A DNA stretch of 64,000 nucleotides, taken from Bordetella parapertussis (GTDB taxonomy: Bacteria; Pseudomonadota; Gammaproteobacteria; Burkholderiales; SG8-41). A program made the translations under genes and the position numbers. Of this stretch, positions 38,834 through 45,994 are shown piece by piece. Below the pieces are notes generated by a model. The model saw only the letters and a list, made by a program, of their open reading frames with translations, was not told the origin of the DNA and made no database searches. How positions within the stretch are numbered: the stretch's first letter is position 1; each line of letters begins with the position of its first letter. The stretch is taken from NCBI GenBank assembly GCA_945885345.1, contig CAMCYP010000009.1, positions 35,083 to 99,082 on the forward strand, read 5' to 3'.

Positions 38834-39478
38834 ATGCTATTTCGAAACTTTATTCTAGGATTTGTAATGCTCAGTTTGGGGCTGTTCTCGGCCATGGTTC
38901 AGGCTGGCGCCTACGAAGACATGCTTCACGCGATCAGTATTGATGATGAATCGACGGTCGCCCAGCTGATCCGGCGCGGCATGGATGTGGATACCGTAAA
39001 TCCCAAGGGTGAATCGTTGCTGATGCTGGCGACCCGGGAAGGCAAGCCGCATGTAGTCAAAACCCTGCTGGCCGCCCGGCCCAAGCTGCAGATGCGCAAC
39101 CCGCTGGGCGAATCAGCTCTGATGATGGCTGCCATTAATGGCCATACCGATATTGCCAAGCTGCTGCTGGAGGCCGGCGCCCCGGTCAATCAGTCCGGCT
39201 GGACGCCATTGATCTATGCGGCGGCCCGGAACCGGACCGACATCGGGCGTCTGTTGATCGCCAAGGGGGCCAACGTCAATGCCGCTGCGGATAACGGCAC
39301 CACGGCGTTGATGATGGCGGCCAGAGAAGGTCAGCTGCAGATGTTGCTGTTGCTGCTGGAGCATGGCGCGGACGCCAAATATGTTTCTCCGTATGGTCAC
39401 TCGGCGCTGAGTCTGGCCAAAGACCGTGGCCACGAAGAAATTCAGGCGATATTGCTCAAGGCCGGGGTCACGGAATAA
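38834..39478 (+). CDS. Exported ankyrin-repeat protein
   Basis: 214 residues. A signal peptide (LFRNFILGFVMLSLGLFSAMVQAGA) precedes about five ankyrin repeats (GESLLMLATREGKPHVVKTLL, then GESALMMAAINGHTDIAKLL and similar). This exported ankyrin gene after tatD is widespread in betaproteobacteria; the partner is unknown. The next gene lies 156 bp downstream, after a hairpin. Confidence 0.9.
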   Translation: MLFRNFILGFVMLSLGLFSAMVQAGAYEDMLHAISIDDESTVAQLIRRGMDVDTVNPKGESLLMLATREGKPHVVKTLLAARPKLQMRNPLGESALMMAAINGHTDIAKLLLEAGAPVNQSGWTPLIYAAARNRTDIGRLLIAKGANVNAAADNGTTALMMAAREGQLQMLLLLLEHGADAKYVSPYGHSALSLAKDRGHEEIQAILLKAGVTE

Positions 39479-39493
39479 CGGCGATCCGGACCG

Positions 39494-39514
39494 GAGGGGA
39501 ATCGGTTTCCCCTC
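39494..39514 (+). terminator. Hairpin after the ankyrin gene
   Basis: GAGGGGAA-TCGGT-TTCCCCTC-type stem starting about 15 bp after the stop. No U-run follows. It marks the probable end of the long yceD-to-ankyrin transcript. Confidence 0.5.
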
Positions 39515-39519
39515 TGAGA

Positions 39520-39552
39520 ATACGTATTACTTATGCGTATAATGTGTATTAT
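39520..39552 (+). promoter_or_regulatory. AT-rich promoter region with three YGTATWA repeats
   Basis: CGTATTA (39523), CGTATAA (39536) and TGTATTA (39545) lie in direct order 13 and 9 bases apart. The middle copy includes TATAAT (39538-39543), a perfect -10. It precedes the small gene at 39635; the leader would be about 85 nt. The repeats may be a regulator site. Confidence 0.5.
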
Positions 39553-39634
39553 GTCAAATTAAAGTAATGGTTATTAGGCCAGCAAGTCAGGCCCTCTCCA
39601 ATCACTCAAGCCCTTCCAAACGCTCACTCCCGAA

Positions 39635-40075
39635 ATGAAAAAACACAGTAAATGCAAAGCTCGAAAATGCAATGAAACAGCGCAAATCCGAGGGCTGTGC
39701 AGAAAACATCACGAAGAACAAAAACAAGCCGATGAACTGCGGCAAGACGGGGAATCACTACTGGAAAAGGGCCGAATCGACGAAGAATATGCTTCCGTCG
39801 AATGGATAAAAGCGGATTTACAAAAACTTCAACCTTGGTGGAAGCGGATCAGCGCCGCCATGAATCTTCAAAATGAGGACAAAGATCTGGGTGACGAAGC
39901 GCCATACGCCAAGGAATGGTGCATGGCGCTGGCCATTGAAATGGTGAAAACAGAAAGAGCTTCCAGAGCAGGAAAATCCTGTGACCAGGGAAAGGTAGAA
40001 ATCGTCCGGGACCGGGTATGGCGACGCCTTGCCAGCCTTAAGGAAAGCAGCGACAGGCTACCGGTTGAGGGTTGA
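39635..40075 (+). CDS. Hypothetical protein with N-terminal zinc-knuckle-like motif
   Basis: 146 residues, highly charged, not recognised. The first 30 residues contain Cys-x4-Cys-x9-Cys-x3-His (CKARKCNE...GLCRKHH), a plausible zinc-binding site. The remainder is helical and Lys/Glu-rich with EWIKADLQKLQPWWKRI. No signal peptide. It has its own promoter-like region upstream and an intrinsic terminator downstream, and its codon use looks more AT-rich than its neighbours, so it may be an acquired single-gene unit. Confidence 0.75.
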   Translation: MKKHSKCKARKCNETAQIRGLCRKHHEEQKQADELRQDGESLLEKGRIDEEYASVEWIKADLQKLQPWWKRISAAMNLQNEDKDLGDEAPYAKEWCMALAIEMVKTERASRAGKSCDQGKVEIVRDRVWRRLASLKESSDRLPVEG

Positions 40076-40110
40076 TCCCCCCGCCACCCTCACCGCTCTG
40101 GCAAAAAAAC

Positions 40111-40131
40111 GCCCCATCAGGGGCATTTTTT
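40111..40131. terminator. Bidirectional intrinsic terminator
   Basis: GCCCC-ATCA-GGGGC followed by ATTTTTTAT on the plus strand and preceded by a run of seven A, so it also works for the minus-strand gene that ends at 40171. Confidence 0.85.
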
Positions 40132-40170
40132 ATCGGGCTAACGGAATCTGAAAATACGGCCAGACAATTT

Positions 40171-40536
40171 TCAGGTCCGGGTCACCCGCCTGCCATACTC
40201 CCCGATCACTTCGACCATGCGGTCGAGTTCGGCATCGACCTTGGCCTTGGCGGCTGCATCGTGCGGATAACACAGCAGTGCCATGTCTTCAAACAGACCA
40301 TGTACACGAGGTTCACTGGCATAGACCAGCTTGCGTTCGACGTTCTGCACGGATGGGATTTGCATGAATTCGCGGCCATCTTCCCAGTAGATCGACAGAG
40401 TGATGATCTGGGTGTTCAGGCGCAACAGGCGTACGATGAATTCAAAGCGCACCGTGTGCATGCCCTTCGAACGCAATTCAATCAATTTCTGCGGCGGTAA
40501 CGGCGCGCCTTGCTTTAACGCGGCGATGGTTTCCAT
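40171..40536 (-). CDS. Conserved hypothetical protein, 121 residues
   Basis: No family recognised with certainty. From METIAALKQG on it reads as a compact soluble protein: FEFIVRLLRLNTQIITLSIYWEDGREFMQIPS, then several charged helices with HDAAAKAKVDAELDRMVEVI. No cysteine motif, signal or membrane segment. A longer frame reaching 40713 has an unlikely N-terminus full of rare residues, so 40536 is taken as start with GGGG/GAAAGTGAG upstream. It converges on the terminator at 40111. Confidence 0.75.
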   Translation of the reverse strand: METIAALKQGAPLPPQKLIELRSKGMHTVRFEFIVRLLRLNTQIITLSIYWEDGREFMQIPSVQNVERKLVYASEPRVHGLFEDMALLCYPHDAAAKAKVDAELDRMVEVIGEYGRRVTRT

Positions 40537-40673
40537 GTCACTCACTTTCAGCCCCTGACCATCCGTGCTTTTTAATATGGTCAAAGTATGCGCGTGGCGA
40601 CAAATGCGGGCAAATCTAACATTTTGATAAGTTTGCCCTTGGCCGCACGAGTGAAAATCGTGACGAAATTCAC

Positions 40674-40704
40674 ATTTTCCGGGGCGGTGGCTGCCCCGGA
40701 AAAT
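40674..40704. other. Perfect 12-bp hairpin beyond the thiolase gene
   Basis: ATTTTCCGGGGC (40674-40685) pairs fully with GCCCCGGAAAAT (40693-40704), 7-base loop. It lies 16 bp beyond the stop of the minus-strand thiolase gene. The T-run is in the wrong arm for an intrinsic terminator, so mRNA 3'-end protection is likelier. Confidence 0.55.
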
Positions 40705-40719
40705 CTCAAACAACGGCTA

Positions 40720-41922
40720 TTACACGCGTTCCAGCACAACCGCCATGCCCTGCCCGCCGCCGATGCACAGTGACACCAACGCATATTTGCCGCCGCTGCG
40801 CTGCAGTTGGCGTGCCGCGGTCAGTGCAATGCGCGCACCGGAAGCGCCGATCGGATGACCCACTGCAATCGCGCCGCCATTGGGATTGACACGTTTGTCA
40901 TCGAATGCCACACCAAGCCCCTTCAGGCACGCCAGCACCTGGGCGGCAAACGCTTCATTGATCTCGATGATGTCCATGTCCTTGATGCTGAGACCGACGC
41001 GTGCCAGTGCTTTTTGCGAAGCGGTAACAGGGCCGATGCCCATGATGTCGGGACGCACACCCATTGCAGCGCTGGCGATGATGCGGGCCATCGGTTTGGC
41101 ACCGGCTTTTTCACCGGCAGCCAGCGAACCCACCACCAGAGCAACGGCACCGTCATTGACGCCAGAGGCATTGCCTGCCGTGGTCACACCACCTTCATAC
41201 AGGGTCTTCATCTTGGCCAGGGCGGCGATTTCGGTGCCGGGACGGGGATGTTCGTCATCGGCCACTGCCGGCACCGGGCCTTTGCGGCTCGCCGGCATCT
41301 CGACCGGCGAGATTTCACCGGCGAAGAAGCCTTCGCCTTTGGCCAAAGCAAATTTCTGTTGGGATGCTGCTGCAAAGGTATCGGCCTGCTCGCGGGTGAT
41401 GCCATATTCGCGAGCGAGGTTGTCGGCGGTCTGCGGCATCTGATGGTCGCCAAACTGTTTGGCCAGCTTCGGATTGGTGAAGCGCGGGCCGATGGTGGTG
41501 TCAGCCATCTTGATGCCGCGATCGAAGGCGCTTTCGGCCCGGCTGATGATGATCGGTGAACGGCTCATGTTCTCGACGCCGCCAACGATGAACACATCGC
41601 CCTCGCCCGCGGTAATCGAATGCGCGGCATGCGCGAGGGCGCCGAGACCGCTGGCGCAGTTGCGTTGCAGGACGGTACCCGGGATTTCTATCGGAAAACC
41701 CGCCGCCAAACCGGCGTGGCGTGCGACACAGCGGCTGTCTTCACCGCTCTGGTTGCCACAGCCGACGACGATGTCCTCGACCTGCTCCACCTTGAATTTT
41801 GATTTGGCCATCACGTTTTTCATGACATCGGCCAGCAGATCGTCAGGGCGGACTTTCGCCAGCGTACCGCCGTGGCGACCAAACGGTGTGCGCAGTCCTT
41901 CGTACAGATAAGCGTTGAGCAT
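40720..41922 (-). CDS. Acetyl-CoA acyltransferase (thiolase)
   Basis: Degradative thiolase of 400 residues. The nucleophilic Cys lies in LQRNCASGLGALAHAA, the C-terminal motifs are NPNGGAIAVGHPIGASGARI and CIGGGQGMAVVLE. FadA/PcaF-like ring thiolases cleave 3-oxoacyl-CoA in fatty or aromatic acid degradation. It is last in a minus-strand run with a hydroxyacyl-CoA dehydrogenase and enoyl-CoA hydratase, which implies beta-oxidation of an unspecified acyl chain. Confidence 0.95.
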   Translation of the reverse strand: MLNAYLYEGLRTPFGRHGGTLAKVRPDDLLADVMKNVMAKSKFKVEQVEDIVVGCGNQSGEDSRCVARHAGLAAGFPIEIPGTVLQRNCASGLGALAHAAHSITAGEGDVFIVGGVENMSRSPIIISRAESAFDRGIKMADTTIGPRFTNPKLAKQFGDHQMPQTADNLAREYGITREQADTFAAASQQKFALAKGEGFFAGEISPVEMPASRKGPVPAVADDEHPRPGTEIAALAKMKTLYEGGVTTAGNASGVNDGAVALVVGSLAAGEKAGAKPMARIIASAAMGVRPDIMGIGPVTASQKALARVGLSIKDMDIIEINEAFAAQVLACLKGLGVAFDDKRVNPNGGAIAVGHPIGASGARIALTAARQLQRSGGKYALVSLCIGGGQGMAVVLERV

Positions 41923-41943
41923 GTTTTTTCCTCTCAGGGGTGA

Positions 41944-43473
41944 TCAGGGTTCGGGAGTCAGCAGCGAAACGCCGAGTTGGGCGCGGCGACGCATCCAGAT
42001 GTTGGGACGATAACGTGGATCGGCATAAATCGAATTCATGGTCGCCAGCACCTGATAGATGCGTTCGACACCGGCCACGTCGCCGAACTTCAGCGGCCCG
42101 TTCGGGTAATTCAGGCCCAGCACCACGGCCTTGTCGATGTCGCTCGGTTGCGCGGTGCGACTTTGCGCAATCGAACAGCCGATATTGACGATCATCGCAA
42201 CGATGCGCTGCGCGATAAAGCCCGGGCTGTCGCGGCAAACCGTCACTGGCACGCCGTCGGAGGCCAGCAGGCCATGCGCGGCTTCCTTCATTGCGGCATC
42301 GGTCAGCGGCGTGCCCATCATGGTGCGACGCTTGACCATCGGGAACAGCGTATCGACAGCGACGGTGCGTTTCGGATCCAGGCCCTCTTCCACCGCGCAG
42401 CTGGTGGCGTCCTTGCCGATCGGTGTTACCAGGATCAATGCTTTGGTCGAGGGTTTGGCGCCGGTCTCGATCGTGGCGCCCAGCCTGGTCAACAGCGCAG
42501 TCAGCACTTCATGGCCTTGCGGCTCAGCCTTGCTGATCCAGACACTGGCAGGCTTTGCGGTGGGTGCAGTGGGTTCCGGTGCGATGACGGGTTTCATCTC
42601 CGCGTCGTAATCGTAGAACCCCTTCTTGCTCTTGCGGCCCAGTACACCGGCTTCGTAGCGCGACTGCATGATCAGGTTCGGGCGGTAACGCGGTTCCTGG
42701 AAAAACTGGTTGTAGATCAGCGACGATGCAGGCTGTGTCACATCAAGGCCCGTCAACTCCATCAGCTCGAACGGCCCCATGCGGAAACCGCAGACGTCGC
42801 GCATCACGCGATCGACATCGACGAAAGTTGAAACACCTTCATAAACCAGATGCGAAGCTTCCAGTGTGAAACCGCGACCGACCTGGTTGACCAGGAAGCC
42901 GGGCGCATCGGTCAGCCGCACCGGCTCGCGTGTCATGCGCTTGCCGATCACCATCAGCGCTTCGGACACCCAGTTTTCGGTCAGCAGGCCATCGATGACC
43001 TCGACCAGCTTCATCAGCGGCACCGGATTGAAAAAATGCAGTCCGGCAAAACGCTGCGGGGTTTTCAGTTTGGCGGCAATGGTCGTCACCGACATCGAAG
43101 ACGTATTGGTTGCCAGGATGCAATCCGGCTTCACTACGCCTTCCAGGTCAGCAAACAGCGCGCGCTTGGCATCGAGATTTTCCACGATGGCCTCAACGAC
43201 CATGTGGCAATCCTTGAAATCCGCCAGCGACTGCGCAACACGGATGCGCGCGGTTGCGGCATCGGCGTCGGCTTTGCTCATGCTGCCCTTCTCCGCCGCC
43301 CGCACCAGCATCTTCGCGACAAAATCGCGCGCTTCATCGGCGGCACCTGGCCGCGTATCCATCATCAAAACGTGCATGCCGCCGGCGGCGGACACCTGCA
43401 CAATACCGCGCCCCATCGCGCCGGTCCCGATTACGCCGACGCAGAGGTCGGCGCGGTTGGCATCAAAAGCCAT
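41944..43473 (-). CDS. 3-hydroxyacyl-CoA dehydrogenase (PaaH/HBD type, two C-terminal domains)
   Basis: 509 residues. Rossmann motif GVIGTGAMGRGIVQVSAAGG begins near residue 12; HFFNPVPLMKLVEVI and NQVGRGF are typical. Two 3HCDH C-terminal domains are joined (about 185-285 and 405-500), as in PaaH/PaaC-type enzymes, and the hydratase domain of FadB is missing. It oxidises 3-hydroxyacyl-CoA to the 3-oxo product with NAD+. Lies between the thiolase (21 bp) and an enoyl-CoA hydratase in one operon. Confidence 0.94.
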   Translation of the reverse strand: MAFDANRADLCVGVIGTGAMGRGIVQVSAAGGMHVLMMDTRPGAADEARDFVAKMLVRAAEKGSMSKADADAATARIRVAQSLADFKDCHMVVEAIVENLDAKRALFADLEGVVKPDCILATNTSSMSVTTIAAKLKTPQRFAGLHFFNPVPLMKLVEVIDGLLTENWVSEALMVIGKRMTREPVRLTDAPGFLVNQVGRGFTLEASHLVYEGVSTFVDVDRVMRDVCGFRMGPFELMELTGLDVTQPASSLIYNQFFQEPRYRPNLIMQSRYEAGVLGRKSKKGFYDYDAEMKPVIAPEPTAPTAKPASVWISKAEPQGHEVLTALLTRLGATIETGAKPSTKALILVTPIGKDATSCAVEEGLDPKRTVAVDTLFPMVKRRTMMGTPLTDAAMKEAAHGLLASDGVPVTVCRDSPGFIAQRIVAMIVNIGCSIAQSRTAQPSDIDKAVVLGLNYPNGPLKFGDVAGVERIYQVLATMNSIYADPRYRPNIWMRRRAQLGVSLLTPEP

Positions 43474-43496
43474 AGTTACGCCTTATAAAATATCAA

Positions 43497-43506
43497 TAAA
43501 ATCAAA
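43497..43506 (-). repeat. TTTGATTTTA motif between hydratase and dehydrogenase genes
   Basis: On the minus strand the junction between the two genes reads TTTGATTTTATTGATATTTT, the same core as the repeats before holB. It is in the sense direction of the operon, and this 42-bp junction is far more AT-rich than its neighbours. Confidence 0.55.
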
Positions 43507-43515
43507 TAATTACGA

Positions 43516-44331
43516 TTACCTGCCCTTGAACACCGGCTTGCGTTTTTCCATGAACGCAGTCTGGCCTTCCTTGTAGTCCTCGCTCTTGTAGCAAGCATCC
43601 ACCATTTTCTGCAGGCGATCCAGATCGCGTTTGGCCGGATCCTTGAGGCATTCGATGATCGAGGCCTTTACCGACGCCAGCGTCAGCGGTGCGTTGTTGG
43701 CGATCGTGGTGGCGTAATCGATGGTGTATTTTTCCAGTTCCGCTGCGGGCACGACACGGTTAACCAGATTCATCTGCAGCGCTTCCTGCGCCGTGAACTG
43801 ACGCGCGGTGAAGAAAATCTCCGCGGTGAACTGCGGGCCCACCACATCGGTCAGGCGCTTGATGCCGACAAAACGGTAACCCAGTCCGAGTTTGCCGGCC
43901 GGCACGCCGAACTTGGCGTCTTCAGAAGCAATCCGCATGTCGCAATTCACGGCAATCGCCGTGCCGCCGCCGATGCAATAACCGCGCACCATTGCAATCG
44001 TCGGCTTAGGGCATTCTTGGAGGGCTTTACTGGCATCGTCTGCAGCCTTGTTATAGGCCTGCACGGCGTCCTCGCTACTGCGCTTTTCCTTGAACTGCGA
44101 AATGTCGGCACCGGCGACGAAGGCTTTTTCGCCAGCGCCCTTCAGCACGATCACACGCACGTCCGGGTCAGCAGCAAACTCCGTCAGCACCACCGGCAAC
44201 TTCAGCCACATCTCAAACGAGACCGCATTGTGTCGAGCGGGGTTGTTGAAAGTGATCCAGCCGATGCCGTCCTTTTTCTCGGCCAGCAGGCGATCAGTCA
44301 TGGCGGGTGCTGCAATTGCTGCTTGGTTCAT
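43516..44331 (-). CDS. Enoyl-CoA hydratase/isomerase family protein
   Basis: Crotonase-fold protein of 271 residues. Oxyanion-hole segments are NAVSFEMW and FVAGADISQFKEKRSSE, then GYCIGGGTAIAVNCDMRIASEDAKFGVP; the glutamates usual for hydration (Glu144/Glu164 in rat ECH) are not clearly matched, so another crotonase reaction is possible. The ATG at 44331 is chosen because the GGGG Shine-Dalgarno is 8 bases away; one at 44337 almost touches it. First gene of the three-gene minus-strand run. Confidence 0.92.
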   Translation of the reverse strand: MNQAAIAAPAMTDRLLAEKKDGIGWITFNNPARHNAVSFEMWLKLPVVLTEFAADPDVRVIVLKGAGEKAFVAGADISQFKEKRSSEDAVQAYNKAADDASKALQECPKPTIAMVRGYCIGGGTAIAVNCDMRIASEDAKFGVPAGKLGLGYRFVGIKRLTDVVGPQFTAEIFFTARQFTAQEALQMNLVNRVVPAAELEKYTIDYATTIANNAPLTLASVKASIIECLKDPAKRDLDRLQKMVDACYKSEDYKEGQTAFMEKRKPVFKGR

Positions 44332-44388
44332 GGTCATCCCCGTGTGTTCACAATGTGTTAATAGAATGGGAAACCAGCATTTTAACCG

Positions 44389-44733
44389 ATGCCGCAGGCA
44401 TTCAGGCGTCCAGTCCCACCCCCGGCCAGCCACAAACCGCGACCAGCGGCCATGCTATGGTTCCAGCTTCCACTGCAAGCAGGCACCCCATTGAATCTGC
44501 CCGGCCACAAACCCGGAACCCCGTCAGCAGCCAGTGATCCGCCGCCGCGCAAAGCCGGCCCGCTGCAGGTCGCGGCGACCATGTTCTGTGGAATATTCGC
44601 AATCGGTGCGAAGGGAACCTGGCAAAAATCCGGCGCGACAGTAACTTTCAGGCAAGTCGTCATTGGTGCAGCGATCACCTTGATCGTACTGATCGCGGGG
44701 CTTACGCTGCTGGTCAAACTGGCGGTCCGCTAG
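44389..44733 (+). CDS. DUF2970 small membrane protein
   Basis: 114 residues, the last 60 being the DUF2970 pattern: KAGPLQVAATMFCGIFAIG, then a charged stretch and a single strong membrane segment (VVIGAAITLIVLIAGLTLLVKLAVR). The function is unknown; the family is almost confined to betaproteobacteria. The start is uncertain: the N-terminal 45 residues are Pro-rich and a later ATG (44452) would also do. It lies alone between minus-strand genes. Confidence 0.75.
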   Translation: MPQAFRRPVPPPASHKPRPAAMLWFQLPLQAGTPLNLPGHKPGTPSAASDPPPRKAGPLQVAATMFCGIFAIGAKGTWQKSGATVTFRQVVIGAAITLIVLIAGLTLLVKLAVR

Positions 44734-44776
44734 TGCGCGTTTAAGCTTTCAATAGCCGGCTGTATCGCAAAGTGCC

Positions 44777-45976
44777 TTAATCCGCAGGCATGCCATTGCG
44801 CAGCAGGTCGCGCGCGATCACCCAGCGGTGCACTTCGCTGGGGCCTTCGAAGATGCGCAGTACGCGCACGGCGCGCGCGATGTATTCCAGCGGCATGTCT
44901 TTGGACACGCCCATGCCGCCCAGCAGCTGGATTGCGCGGTCGGATACCCGTGCAATCATTTCACTGCCCTGCAGCTTGACCATCGACGCCTCGCGCCGCC
45001 AGTCACCCCCGCCCTGTTCCACGCTTTTGTCCATCTTCCAGGCCAGGCGCCAGGTAATCCAGCGCACCATTTCCATTTCCTGCCAGCTGTCGGCCAGCCA
45101 CCATTGCACCTGCTGCCGTTCAGCGAGCAAAGCACCGAAGGTTTTGCGCTGATTGGCCTGGGTCAGCATCAGGTCCATGCAGCGCCGTGCGTAACCCAAT
45201 GCGCGGCAGGCGATTTCCATGCGCCGCACGCCGAGCCGGTTCTGCATCGGACCGAAGCCGTTGCCGACTTCGCCCAATACCTGGTCGTCAGAGAGTTCGA
45301 CATTGTCGAGGAACACCGCATACGGCGCGTGTTCGCCCATGGTATTGAACACCGACGGAATCGACAGGCCCTTGGTGCCCTTGTCGACCAGGAACGCGGT
45401 CATGCCGCCGCGCGAACCCTTGGCCGGATCGGTGACGGCCATGACGATCATGAAATCGGCGTGGCGCGCATGGCTGATCCAGATTTTCTGGCCGTTGAGC
45501 ACCCATTTGCCGTTTTTGTATTCGGCACGGGTTTTCATGCCGGCGGGATCCGAGCCGGCGCCCGGCTCTGAAATGGCGATCGCGCTTTTTTTCTCGCCGC
45601 TGGCATAAGGCAGCAGGTATTTTTCGATCTGCCCGCCCTTGCAGGTTTCGCGCAGCATCCACAGGTTGGGGCTGTCCGGCGGCAGCACAAACGGCACGAT
45701 GCTGGTTTTTAATTCTTCGATCACCACCGCCTTGGCCAGCATGCCGAGGTTCTGTCCGCCGTATTCCTCGGGCACATCGATGCCGTAGAGGCCGATGGCC
45801 TTGGCCTTGCGCCCCAGTTCCTTTTCGACTTCGGGATCGATCAGCGGCGCATCGGTCAGGCCGCGCTCGGCTTCGCGCTTGATGACGTCGCGCTCCAGCG
45901 GCAGCAGCTCCTCGCGCACAAAACGTGCAACAGTGTCGCGCAGCATGCGCAGTTCTTCGGGCAATGTGAAATCCAT
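44777..45976 (-). CDS. Acyl-CoA dehydrogenase
   Basis: FAD enzyme introducing a double bond in acyl-CoA, 399 residues. It has EEYGGQNLGMLAKAVVIEEL, the substrate/FAD contact AISEPGAGSDPAGMKTRA, KWVLNGQKIWISHA and the C-terminal segment IFEGPSEVHRWVIARDLLR. The catalytic Glu usually lies in the YEG(T)xEI part; here FEGPSE keeps Glu in place. It is followed by the enoyl-CoA hydratase operon and preceded by the NDP-forming acyl-CoA ligase gene 18 bp away, so activation and first oxidation are co-made. Confidence 0.94.
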   Translation of the reverse strand: MDFTLPEELRMLRDTVARFVREELLPLERDVIKREAERGLTDAPLIDPEVEKELGRKAKAIGLYGIDVPEEYGGQNLGMLAKAVVIEELKTSIVPFVLPPDSPNLWMLRETCKGGQIEKYLLPYASGEKKSAIAISEPGAGSDPAGMKTRAEYKNGKWVLNGQKIWISHARHADFMIVMAVTDPAKGSRGGMTAFLVDKGTKGLSIPSVFNTMGEHAPYAVFLDNVELSDDQVLGEVGNGFGPMQNRLGVRRMEIACRALGYARRCMDLMLTQANQRKTFGALLAERQQVQWWLADSWQEMEMVRWITWRLAWKMDKSVEQGGGDWRREASMVKLQGSEMIARVSDRAIQLLGGMGVSKDMPLEYIARAVRVLRIFEGPSEVHRWVIARDLLRNGMPAD

Positions 45977-45994
45977 GTTGTTCTCCTCGTTCCT

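Noticed and set aside
40674..40704. Intrinsic terminator for the thiolase operon
   Set aside because: Stem is perfect but the T-run is in the 5' arm on both strands, so it lacks the U-tract needed; kept only as a hairpin.
40537..40713. Longer N-terminus for the hypothetical gene ending at 40171
   Set aside because: The extra 59 residues are full of Cys/His/Arg without pattern and have no start signal; the ATG at 40536 is better.
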